DNA of 64,000 nt. Origin: an uncultured Clostridium sp. Lineage in GTDB: Bacteria > Bacillota > Clostridia > Clostridiales > Clostridiaceae. The stretch covers positions 1-64,000 of the forward strand of contig NZ_CAAGHK010000060.1 of NCBI RefSeq assembly GCF_900769625.1, in the 5' to 3' direction. Made by a program: the position numbers and the translations under genes. Numbering within the stretch: the first letter of the stretch is position 1; every line of letters begins with the position of its first letter. Shown piece after piece: positions 45,325-53,062 of this stretch. The notes under the pieces are model-generated. The model did not search any database and was not told where the DNA came from. It worked only from the letters and a program-made list of their open reading frames with translations.

Positions 45325-45522
45325 AAGATAAAGAGATAGATTTATCTTAGTGAACTGACACTTAAAATCCGGCAGTGAAGCATATTAGTTAATTGGTATG
45401 CTGTTGGTGACAGGCAACGAAAAAACCTGGAAGCAAAGCATGACATAAGGGCATGCACATGTTGGCGGACAACTTAAAAATCAGTTTCTAAGAAGGAGCA
45501 GATATTATATATCTGCTCCTTT
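45325..45522 (+). ncRNA. Candidate structured RNA of about 200 nt
   Basis: Between the promoter at 45290 and a perfect terminator hairpin at 45493 there is no reading frame but nested base pairing. A 5' hairpin has 8-bp arms (45325-45332/45341-45348). A closing stem (AACTGA 45353-45358 / TCAGTT 45481-45486) encloses a CACT/AGTG hairpin, a hairpin AGCATA/TATGCT (45379-45402) and a stem GTTG/CAAC (45403-45406/45470-45473). The last stem holds CAGG/CCTG and GCATG/CATGC hairpins. The local GC content is clearly above the surrounding DNA. I could not match it to a riboswitch consensus I know; the clostridial raiA-type RNA is one thing to test. The IS1182 element has separated the hairpin from its T tract. 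Confidence 0.55.
45493..45522 (+). terminator. Terminator hairpin, left copy (target duplication of IS1182 element)
   Basis: A 13-bp perfect stem (AAGGAGCAGATAT with ATATCTGCTCCTT) is identical to 47058-47087 on the other side of the element. Only TTT follows, because the rest of the T tract lies beyond the insertion. Confidence 0.85.
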
Positions 45523-46994
45523 CAGATTGTAGACAAAAAGCATTTTTTCGTTATTGAAAAAATGCTTTTTAATATATTAATCTTATTTTTAAGTTGAAAA
45601 TTCAAATATAAACTATAAAAGCAGCTATCGCAGCGGTAGCCTCCTTTTCTTTTCCATAAGTGATTTGCCATTTTCTTTAAATTTGCACATGCAAAAGTAA
45701 GCATAGCTTCCATTTTAATTTTTGCTATGCCTCGTAGATGAGTATAACGCATTCCATGCTTTTCTTTGCAATCTGCAAAAACACGTTCAATAGTTTCTTT
45801 TCTGCGTGAATATACAGATTTTACATAACTATCATGTCTAATGTGATTTGCTTCATCAACATATTTTTGCCAAATATGCTGTGTTATCAACTTTTGCTTA
45901 TTTTTACTATTAGTACATTTCGTTATAGAAGGGCACTTCTTACAATCACAAGGATTAGATTTATATTCTCTATATCCGTCACGATTAGTAGTTGTATATT
46001 TTAAAAGTTTATCGTTAGGACAAATATAACAATCATTTAATTCATCATAAACATAATCGTATTTCTTGAAGAAACCTTCTTTAGTCATTGGTCTTTTATA
46101 TGGCAGTGTCGGTAAAATGTTATCATCAAAAATTGTCTTACAAATATATGGCGTTATGTATCCTGCATCCATAGCAATTGCTATGATGCTTTCGGTAGAA
46201 TATCTATTTTTTATACTTGAATATAAATCAATAAAACCTACACTATCATGAATATTTCCGGAAGTTATATTGGCATCTAAAATATAATTATTATTATCAC
46301 AAACAGTATGAGCTAAGTAAGCAAAGCATTTTTCTTTCTCATTTTTAAAGAACATTCCACTATCAGGGTCAGTTGTACTTTCAACAACTACCTTCGTGTC
46401 GGGTAATTTTTCAGTTTTTTTTAAAGGTTTTTTATTATGATTGGCTCTATCAATTTCAATTTCCTTTTCTAATTGATCTTGATATTGTTTTGATTGTATT
46501 TCAATTTCTTTCTTTGTATATTTTCTTTTATTAGCACTTGCTTTTATATGAGTTGAGTCAATATATAATTCTGATAAATCAATAAATCCATGTTTATCTG
46601 CTTCTTCTAATATTTTTGTAAATATTTTAGTAAATAAATCTGTGTTCTTGAATCGTCTTTCATAATTCTTATTAAAAGTTGAGAAATGAGGTATTTTTTC
46701 ATTAAATGAATATCCTAAAAACCATCTATATGCTATGTTAACTTCTATTTCTCTAATAGTTTGTCTCATTGAAGGTATGCCAAATAAGTATTGAATCATA
46801 ACTATTTTTATTAATACTACTGGATCAATACTCGGTGCACCGGACGCAGAGTATAACTCTGCAACTTCATCATATATAAAATTAAAATCTATTGCAGCAT
46901 ATATTTTCCTAACTAAATGATTTTTAGGAACTAATGCATCTATACTATTAAATTCAATTTGAAATCTATTTTCTGTATCTTTTTTTGTCATCAT
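45522..46994 (-). CDS. IS1182-family transposase
   Basis: This is a 490-residue transposase and appears intact. The N-terminal region FQIEFNSIDALVPKNHLVRKI and the DUF772-type domain (DPVVLIKIVMIQYLFGI, RWFLGY) are typical. DDE acidic residues are visible in LYIDSTHIKASANKRK, IAIAMDAGYITPYI and RKETIERVFADCKEKHGMRY. A Cys-rich patch (CDCKKCPSITKC) lies before the last catalytic block, as in the family. A RBS-like AAAGGTGAT precedes the ATG. The last base of the stop codon is supplied by the flanking target sequence. Confidence 0.93.
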   Translation of the reverse strand: MMTKKDTENRFQIEFNSIDALVPKNHLVRKIYAAIDFNFIYDEVAELYSASGAPSIDPVVLIKIVMIQYLFGIPSMRQTIREIEVNIAYRWFLGYSFNEKIPHFSTFNKNYERRFKNTDLFTKIFTKILEEADKHGFIDLSELYIDSTHIKASANKRKYTKKEIEIQSKQYQDQLEKEIEIDRANHNKKPLKKTEKLPDTKVVVESTTDPDSGMFFKNEKEKCFAYLAHTVCDNNNYILDANITSGNIHDSVGFIDLYSSIKNRYSTESIIAIAMDAGYITPYICKTIFDDNILPTLPYKRPMTKEGFFKKYDYVYDELNDCYICPNDKLLKYTTTNRDGYREYKSNPCDCKKCPSITKCTNSKNKQKLITQHIWQKYVDEANHIRHDSYVKSVYSRRKETIERVFADCKEKHGMRYTHLRGIAKIKMEAMLTFACANLKKMANHLWKRKGGYRCDSCFYSLYLNFQLKNKINILKSIFSITKKCFLSTI

Positions 46995-47057
46995 AAAATA
47001 TCACCTTTGATATTTTATCAAGAAAACGAAAAGGTGTCGACTTTGTCGACACCCTGG
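45523..47057. mobile_element. IS1182-family insertion sequence
   Basis: A 1.53-kb element lies between two identical copies of a terminator hairpin of about 30 bp. The ends are imperfect inverted repeats: CAGATTGTAGACAAA on the left, and CAGGGTGTCGACAAA as the reverse complement of the right end. It holds one intact transposase gene on the minus strand. Insertion into palindromes, with duplication of the whole palindrome, is known for this family. Confidence 0.85.
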
Positions 47058-47097
47058 AAGGAGCAGATATTATATATCTGCTCCTTTCGTTTTTTAT
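47058..47097 (+). terminator. Terminator hairpin, right copy with T tract
   Basis: This is the same 30-base hairpin as 45493-45522, here followed by CGTTTTTT. Before the insertion this was the terminator of the upstream RNA candidate. Confidence 0.85.
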
Positions 47098-47312
47098 AAC
47101 ACAGTATTATTTTAACAAATATTAATATCATTTTTATTTATAATACTTAGTATTAACAAGGGTTATACTAATGTCTGTTATATAATTTTAAATTATCATT
47201 ATTTGGAAATAATAGTAAAGTATGAAGGATTAATGACATATAATACAATATAGAAAAAATTAAGGTTAAATTAATATTTTTCTATTCATTAATTTAATAA
47301 GGGGATAATACT

Positions 47313-47558
47313 ATGATAGCTTCAGGATTTGGTTCTTCAATGAATATGTTATTTATTATCTTGATTGTAAGCGGAGTATTACTTTTATTATTACTTTTAT
47401 TTTATTATATTTCATTGGCAGTAGATTCATGGGATGTCAAAAATAATAATGATGGGATTGAAGAAAAGAAAAAAGATTTCTTAGATGTAGTTAAGGAAGT
47501 GAAAAGTGCAGAGGAGATAGGGGGTTCTGAAAAGACTATAAAGAGCCAGATTAAATAA
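47313..47558 (+). CDS. Small single-span membrane protein
   Basis: This is an 81-residue protein. One long hydrophobic segment (about residues 9-35, IILIVSGVLLLLLLLFYYISLAV) follows a short outside N-terminus. The tail is charged and cytoplasmic (EEKKKDFLDVVKEVKSAEE). AAGGGG is well placed before the ATG. I recognise no family. It stands alone between two terminators. Confidence 0.65.
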   Translation: MIASGFGSSMNMLFIILIVSGVLLLLLLLFYYISLAVDSWDVKNNNDGIEEKKKDFLDVVKEVKSAEEIGGSEKTIKSQIK

Positions 47559-47597
47559 TAGTTATCATGAAAAGGTTTACTAAGATATTCAGCACTT

Positions 47598-47637
47598 AAC
47601 AGTGGGAATGTAAAATATTATTCTCACTGTTATTTTT
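47598..47637 (+). terminator. Intrinsic terminator
   Basis: AACAGTGGGAAT pairs with ATTCTCACTGTT (one G-T pair) and is followed by ATTTTTC, 40 bp after the small membrane protein gene. Confidence 0.82.
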
Positions 47638-47877
47638 CGTTCTCCCTTTCAATTAAGCGATAAAATTCTGCTGTAATATTAAATCTATTACATAAAGATG
47701 ATTATAACTTTTACAGTTACATTATTAGAAATTAGAAGCTATCATACATGATAAGAAGGAACATATTAGTATAGAAAAATAAAGTATAATAATATTGATA
47801 ATAGTGATTTAGCTTGAAAGAGTTGAAAGTAATATATATACTTATGATGAATGTAAAGTGAAAGTGGAGAATAGCAG
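47638..47877. other. Intergenic region before the radical SAM gene
   Basis: This is AT-rich and without an ORF. A TATAAT at 47785 has no good -35 partner. Nothing else is seen. Confidence 0.4.
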
Positions 47878-48747
47878 ATGAAAAAATTTAAGAAAATTTA
47901 TATAGAAATAACTAATGTATGCAATTTAAGCTGTAATTTCTGCCCTAAGACAAGCAGAAAATATGGATTTATGGAAGAAGAATCTTTTGAAAAAATTATA
48001 AAAAAAATTAAGGGATATACAGAACATGTATATTTTCATTTGATGGGAGAACCATTACTAAATAAAAATTTAAAGCGTTTTCTTGAAATTTGTGAACAAA
48101 ACAAGCTTCAGGTAAACATAACGACAAATGGTACACTGATAAATGAAGCAAAAGAGGTACTTGTACATTCTAAAAGCCTCAGACAGATTAATATATCGCT
48201 TCATAGTTTTGAAGCTAATGATCATGAGAGGGATTTTAATGAATATATAGGCAGAATAATTGATTTTATTAAGGAAGCAAATGAAAAAAGTAATATAATA
48301 TGCTCTTTAAGATTGTGGAATTTAGATGGAAAATATAAAGGTAACAATAATATGAATTTTGACATATTTAAACTACTGGAGGAAGAATTTGCTCTTGAAG
48401 AAGATCTTCATCAGGTGTTTAAAGAGAGAAACAGCTTTAAGCTGAGAGAAAGAATTTACATAAGCATGGGTGAAAAGTTTAAATGGCCTTCACTTAAAGA
48501 AGAAGAAATTGGTGAGCGTGCTTTTTGCTATGGATTAAGAGACCAGATAGGAATACTTGTTGATGGAACAGTTGTACCATGCTGCCTTGACAGTGATGGA
48601 AGTATAGCACTTGGAAATATATTCACAGAAAATCTGGAAAGTATAATAAGCAGTGATAGGGCACAAGCTATTTATAATGGATTTTCAGGAAGAAAAGCAG
48701 TTGAAGAACTATGCAGAAAGTGTGGATTTATAAACAGGGTGAGATAG
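47878..48747 (+). CDS. Radical SAM / SPASM domain protein
   Basis: This is a 289-residue protein. The CxxxCxxC cluster motif is CNLSCNFC (C15, C19, C22) and binds the SAM-cleaving 4Fe-4S cluster. HLMGEPLLN and NITTNGTLI are the next radical SAM strands. The C-terminal part (FCYGLRDQIGILVDGTVVPCC, LGNIF, ELCRKCGF) is a SPASM/twitch domain that holds at least one auxiliary cluster. Such proteins act on peptides, enzymes or small molecules. No precursor peptide gene is evident beside it, so the substrate is unknown. It starts at the ATG at 47878 after GTGGAG. Confidence 0.88.
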   Translation: MKKFKKIYIEITNVCNLSCNFCPKTSRKYGFMEEESFEKIIKKIKGYTEHVYFHLMGEPLLNKNLKRFLEICEQNKLQVNITTNGTLINEAKEVLVHSKSLRQINISLHSFEANDHERDFNEYIGRIIDFIKEANEKSNIICSLRLWNLDGKYKGNNNMNFDIFKLLEEEFALEEDLHQVFKERNSFKLRERIYISMGEKFKWPSLKEEEIGERAFCYGLRDQIGILVDGTVVPCCLDSDGSIALGNIFTENLESIISSDRAQAIYNGFSGRKAVEELCRKCGFINRVR

Positions 48748-48762
48748 AATTTATCAGTTGCA

Positions 48763-48904
48763 CATAATGAATTTGAAGAACATGATGTTGTTTATAAAGA
48801 TTTTGCACAGACTGCTCAGGAAGAGGGCTTTTCTGATATAGCAAAGTTATTTTGAAAATATAACGTCAATTGAAATGGTTCATGGAGAAAGATTTCAGCG
48901 TTAA
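48763..48904 (+). pseudogene. Rubrerythrin remnant
   Basis: The bases after the radical SAM gene read HNEFEEHDVVYKDFAQTAQ, EEGFSDIAKLF and, after a one-base shift in a T run, ENITSIEMVHGERFQR. This is the E..EH...Y..FA..A.EEGF..IA..F....E..H..RF pattern of the rubrerythrin four-helix domain. There is no start, the C-terminal half is gone, and the frame is broken. Confidence 0.75.
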
Positions 48905-48983
48905 AATTACAATTTATTTTTAATTAATGTGTATAAAAAATAAATAAGTAGTTAATAATCCTAAAATATAGGAGGGATTATTG

Positions 48984-49568
48984 ATGGTAATGAGTAAAAG
49001 AAAGATATTTATTATAATGACATTATTATTGGCAATTATATTCTCATTGACTTATTATTTATGTGATAGATATATAACAAAGCCGATTATAGATAAAGAA
49101 AACGCAACTGTTGTAAATAACGACAATTCAAATACTGATGATTTGTCAGATGAAACAAGAGTATGCCTTTATTCTGGTGACATAAAAGAGGAAGAATTAT
49201 CTTTAGGCGACTTAAAAAAAGAGCTTAATATAAGTGAAGATTTAAGTGTTGCTGATTTATCACAATCATTAAAAGATAAGGGATATGTTTTAGTGTTGAC
49301 TTCTGATAAGGAACTAACATACAAAAGAGATCCATCACAGACTGTAAAACCTGATAAATATTACATTGGTGAAAAGGATGGATATTTAGCGGTTTATAAG
49401 ACTGATGATAATGGTATTCTTCAAATTGAAAAAGATGAAGATATATATAGGGACAGTAAGAAGATAGACAGTCTTACTCCAGCAGATATATCAAAAATCA
49501 AGAATTTTGAATTTGAATATGATAATAAAGATGATGCTGAAGAAAAGCTTTCAGAATTTTTATCATAA
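48984..49568 (+). CDS. Membrane-anchored extracytoplasmic protein of unknown function
   Basis: This is a 194-residue protein. An N-terminal hydrophobic segment (about residues 5-23, IFIIMTLLLAIIFSLTYYL) acts as an anchor or signal. The remaining 165 residues are hydrophilic and acidic (SGDIKEEELSLGDLKKELNISEDL ...) and form no domain I know. GGAGG at 48971 favours the ATG at 48984 over the TTG at 48981. It lies just before ruvA but has its own weak terminator. Confidence 0.7.
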   Translation: MVMSKRKIFIIMTLLLAIIFSLTYYLCDRYITKPIIDKENATVVNNDNSNTDDLSDETRVCLYSGDIKEEELSLGDLKKELNISEDLSVADLSQSLKDKGYVLVLTSDKELTYKRDPSQTVKPDKYYIGEKDGYLAVYKTDDNGILQIEKDEDIYRDSKKIDSLTPADISKIKNFEFEYDNKDDAEEKLSEFLS

Positions 49569-49580
49569 AACTGGCAGTTT

Positions 49581-49618
49581 TCAGAGCAGTTAATTGGCTT
49601 TGGAGCTGCTTTTTTTAT
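49581..49618 (+). terminator. Probable terminator before ruvA
   Basis: AGCAG pairs with CTGCT around a long loop and is followed by TTTTTTT. The stem is short, so confidence is limited. Confidence 0.45.
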
Positions 49619-49719
49619 CAATATTTTTAATAAGAGGATATAGTATAGTTGAAAGATTTTTAGTAAAATGATAAAGTATAATTTAGGCTTATACATAGGG
49701 AGATGGAGGAAATAACTAT

Positions 49720-50322
49720 ATGTATGAATACATAAAAGGAACATATATAGGAATAAATAAAGACTATATAGTGGTAGAAAATAATGGAATAGGGTATAAG
49801 ATTTTTACGTCTGGAGCAACAATGTCTTCAGTTCCTGAGTCTGGCGAAGAAGTTACATTATATATCGATCAGATTGTAAGGGAAGATTTCATCGGGTTAT
49901 ATGGTTTTGATTCAAAAGAAGAACTTGCTATGTTTAAACTTCTCCTTACTGTAAATGGAGTTGGACCGAAAGCTGCATTATCATTATTATCAATAAGCAG
50001 ATTAAATAATTTGAAATATGCTATAATGACTGGTGATGAAAAACATATCTGCCGAGGTGTGGGAATAGGTAAAAAGACAGCTGCTAGAATTATTTTGGAG
50101 CTAAAAGATAAACTTCAGCCGGATGAACTTATTGAGTGCATTGACGCAGGAGAAACTGAAAGCTCAAGTGAAAATAATCTTATGGCTGTTTCAGAAGTAC
50201 TTAGTGCACTTATTGCTTTAGGATATAGTGAAAAGGAGTCAGAAAAAGTACTTAAGAATATAGACAAGACTGATACAGTTGAAAATATGATTAAGAATGC
50301 TTTAAAAGCACTTATGAATTAA
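49720..50322 (+). CDS. ruvA: Holliday junction DNA helicase subunit RuvA
   Basis: This 200-residue protein binds four-way junctions and loads the RuvB motor. The N-terminal OB domain begins MYEYIKGTYIGI. Two helix-hairpin-helix motifs follow (LLTVNGVGPKAALSLLS and ICRGVGIGKKTAARIILELKDKL). An acidic linker and the C-terminal RuvB-binding domain (VLSALIALGYSEKE) complete the normal length. ruvB starts 49 bp downstream. The operon continues with queA and tgt, the standard clostridial order. Confidence 0.97.
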   Translation: MYEYIKGTYIGINKDYIVVENNGIGYKIFTSGATMSSVPESGEEVTLYIDQIVREDFIGLYGFDSKEELAMFKLLLTVNGVGPKAALSLLSISRLNNLKYAIMTGDEKHICRGVGIGKKTAARIILELKDKLQPDELIECIDAGETESSSENNLMAVSEVLSALIALGYSEKESEKVLKNIDKTDTVENMIKNALKALMN

Positions 50323-50371
50323 TAATAAGCAGAAAACATATATTGATAACTGAGAAAATCGGGGGTGTGAC

Positions 50372-51415
50372 ATGGAACGGATCGTAAATCCATCAGAGTT
50401 AAATGGCGATTTTAATTCTGAATTAAGTTTAAGACCTCAAAAAATAAATGAATATATAGGGCAACAGAAGGTAAAGGAAAGACTTGATATATTTATCAAG
50501 GCAGCACAAAATAGAAACGAAGCACTTGACCACGTACTGCTATATGGACCTCCAGGTCTTGGTAAAACAACGCTTGCTAATATTATTGCAAAGGAAATGA
50601 AGGGAGATCTTAAGGTTACTTCAGGTCCAGCAATAGAAAGAGCAGGTGACCTGGCTGCAATACTGACTACATTGAAGGATTATGATGTTTTGTTTATCGA
50701 TGAAATTCATAGATTAAACAGAAGTGTAGAAGAAATATTGTACCCGGCAATGGAGGATTATGTTCTTGATATAGTTATAGGAAAAGGTGCAAGTGCAAAA
50801 TCTATCAGAATAGACCTTCCTAAATTTACACTCATTGGTGCAACAACAAGAGTTGGTATGTTGACAGCACCATTAAGAGATAGATTTGGTGTACTTTGTG
50901 CAATGGAGTATTATACAAATGAAGAACTTAAAGAAATAATTGTTAGAAGTGCGGCAGTTTTTGGTTGTTCGATTACCGAAGAAGGAGCAATGGAAATTGC
51001 TAGAAGATCAAGAGGAACACCAAGAATTGCAAACAGGCTTCTAAAGAGAGTAAGGGATTATTCAGAAGTTAAATCCAATAAGCTTATATCATTAAAAGAA
51101 GCAAGAGAAGCTCTACAGCTTCTTGAAGTAGATAATCTTGGTTTTGATAGGGTTGATAACAAGATATTGGAGGCAATTATTGATAACTTTAAAGGTGGAC
51201 CTGTAGGAATAGAAACTTTATCCTATTTTATAGGAGAGGAACTGGGAACAATAGAGGATGTTTATGAACCATATCTTCTTCAACAGGGATTTATAATACG
51301 GACACCTAGAGGAAGAATTGCAAGTGATAAGGCATATGAACATCTTGGAAGGGTAAATCCATCCAAGAAAAAAGAGCCGAAAATTCAAGGAACATTTTTT
51401 GACGAAGAAGACTAA
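50372..51415 (+). CDS. ruvB: Holliday junction branch-migration ATPase RuvB
   Basis: This 347-residue AAA+ motor drives branch migration. SLRPQKINEYIGQ opens the protein. Walker A GPPGLGKTTLA is near residue 60 and Walker B LFIDEIHRLNR follows. Sensor 1 (LIGATTRVGMLTAPLRDRFG) is present. The C-terminal winged helix (YEPYLLQQGFIIRTPRGR) is complete. GGGGGTGTG precedes the ATG. It pairs with the ruvA product upstream. Confidence 0.98.
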   Translation: MERIVNPSELNGDFNSELSLRPQKINEYIGQQKVKERLDIFIKAAQNRNEALDHVLLYGPPGLGKTTLANIIAKEMKGDLKVTSGPAIERAGDLAAILTTLKDYDVLFIDEIHRLNRSVEEILYPAMEDYVLDIVIGKGASAKSIRIDLPKFTLIGATTRVGMLTAPLRDRFGVLCAMEYYTNEELKEIIVRSAAVFGCSITEEGAMEIARRSRGTPRIANRLLKRVRDYSEVKSNKLISLKEAREALQLLEVDNLGFDRVDNKILEAIIDNFKGGPVGIETLSYFIGEELGTIEDVYEPYLLQQGFIIRTPRGRIASDKAYEHLGRVNPSKKKEPKIQGTFFDEED

Positions 51416-51433
51416 AAATATAATTTACTTAAA

Positions 51434-51566
51434 TTGATAATAGATGGTTGATAATTTTCGGATATTATGGATGATTAATAAAATAATATATTTTAATAAT
51501 AAACATTGAAAATAATTTATAGATATTCTGTAAGAATATCATCCATAACTGTCAACTATCAATTGA
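51434..51566. repeat. Imperfect palindromic intergenic element upstream of queA
   Basis: The edges AATTGATA...TTATGGATGAT and ATCATCCATAA...TATCAATT are inverted copies interrupted by differences. The right end (AACTGTCAACTATCAATTGA) resembles the ends of the element between rmlA and rmlC. It may be a small dispersed repeat. Confidence 0.5.
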
Positions 51567-51585
51567 AATGTTGGGAGATAATAAA

Positions 51586-52611
51586 ATGAACGTTAAGGAT
51601 TTTGATTTTTATTTACCAGAGGAGCTTATTGCACAGCATCCTCTACAAAAGAGAGATACTTCAAGACTTATGGTATTAGATAAAGAAACTGGAGAAATAG
51701 AACATAAGATTTTTCATGACATTATAGATTACTTAAATCCAGGTGATACGTTAGTACTTAATAATACAAGAGTTATGCCGGCAAGACTTATTGGTGAAAA
51801 AGAAGGAACAGGCGGAAAGATAGAATTCCTTTTACTTAAGAGAATTGAAAAAGATAGATGGGAGTGTCTTGCAAAACCAGGTAAATCAGCAAGAATTGGC
51901 AGAAAATTCACTTTTGGTGAAGGAAAGCTTAAGGCAGAAGTAGTGGAAGTTAAGGAAGATGGAAACAGAATAGTTGAGTTTCATTATGATGGTATTTTTG
52001 AAGAAGTACTTGATTCTTTAGGTGAAATGCCGCTTCCTCCATACATACATGAAAGATTAGAAGACAGAGAAAGGTATCAGACAGTATATTCAAAAGAAAA
52101 TGGTTCAGCAGCTGCACCAACAGCAGGATTACATTTTACAAAAGAATTATTGGAACAGATTAAGGCTAAAGGTGTCAATATAACTTATCTTACTTTGCAT
52201 GTTGGTCTTGGTACTTTCAGACCAGTAAAGGTTGAAAATCTTGAAGAACACCAGATGCATTCTGAATTCTACATGCTTTCAAAAGAAAGTGCAGATATCA
52301 TCAATGAAACTAAAAAGAAAGGCAGAAGAATTATTTCTGTCGGAACTACATCTACAAGAACATTAGAAACTATTGGAGATGAAAATGGTTTTGTAAAAGA
52401 ACAGAGTGGATGGACAGATATTTTCATTTATCCTGGATATAAGTTCAAAGTGGTAAATAATTTAATAACAAACTTCCATCTTCCAGAATCTACATTGATA
52501 ATGCTTGTTTCAACTTTAGCTGGCAAAGAACATGTTATGAATGCATATAAGACAGCAGTTGAAGAAAAATACAGATTCTTCTCATTTGGAGATGCAATGT
52601 TTATTAAATAA
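51586..52611 (+). CDS. queA: S-adenosylmethionine:tRNA ribosyltransferase-isomerase
   Basis: This 341-residue enzyme transfers the ribosyl part of SAM to preQ1 in tRNA, forming epoxyqueuosine. FDFYLPEELIAQHP, RDTSRLMVLD, LNNTRVMPARL, the PLPPYI block, YQTVYSKENGSAAAPTAGLH and NFHLPESTLIMLVS are invariant. An in-frame ATG at 51568 precedes the GGGAG site, so the ATG at 51586 is the start. tgt, the preceding step in the pathway, follows. Confidence 0.97.
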   Translation: MNVKDFDFYLPEELIAQHPLQKRDTSRLMVLDKETGEIEHKIFHDIIDYLNPGDTLVLNNTRVMPARLIGEKEGTGGKIEFLLLKRIEKDRWECLAKPGKSARIGRKFTFGEGKLKAEVVEVKEDGNRIVEFHYDGIFEEVLDSLGEMPLPPYIHERLEDRERYQTVYSKENGSAAAPTAGLHFTKELLEQIKAKGVNITYLTLHVGLGTFRPVKVENLEEHQMHSEFYMLSKESADIINETKKKGRRIISVGTTSTRTLETIGDENGFVKEQSGWTDIFIYPGYKFKVVNNLITNFHLPESTLIMLVSTLAGKEHVMNAYKTAVEEKYRFFSFGDAMFIK

Positions 52612-53062
52612 CACATACTATAAATGTATTCAATTAATTATTGACAATTATTTATTTATAAATAACAATTAAGTAGAGAAATTAAAAGTAATGCTCGAAA
52701 AGTAATATCCAGAATTTAATATTTGGATAGCATAATTTTTTTATGAAAATTTTGTATTTGGATAGCAGAACTTACACAGCAGGAATTATGATCTGCTATG
52801 AATGACTTACTCAGCGGACAAATGTAAGAATGTAAGCCGGGTAGATATTAAAAATCTGATATTTCAGGTGGAATATCAACTGTAACTGCCATAAAAGAAA
52901 TTATTTTTATGGTTGAACAATTGATGAGGTGACATAGTCAAGTGTTTCAAGTTATAACTAAAATCAAATGCAGAAAATAAATATTTGATTTTAAAGAAAT
53001 TCAAGAAGCTTTTTCAAAGCATTTTGGTTTTCGTGAAAAATTATAATTAAGAGGTGACGCTT
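52612..53062 (+). other. Intergenic region queA-tgt with a decayed reading frame
   Basis: From about 52766 to 52932 one frame reads ELTQQEL, SAMNDLLSGQM, ECKPGRY, KSDISGGISTVTAIKEII and FMVEQLMR, interrupted by several stops. This looks like a short gene in advanced decay, but I cannot name it. Two copies of ATTTGGATAGCA lie just before it. Nothing else is visible. Confidence 0.4.

Noticed and set aside
45325..45522. The RNA candidate as a c-di-GMP, glycine or SRP-type RNA
   Set aside because: Short motifs (ACAGGCAA, GGAAGCAAAGC) recall these classes, but the order and pairing do not fit any of them: CAGG pairs directly with CCTG instead of forming the expected junction or loop.
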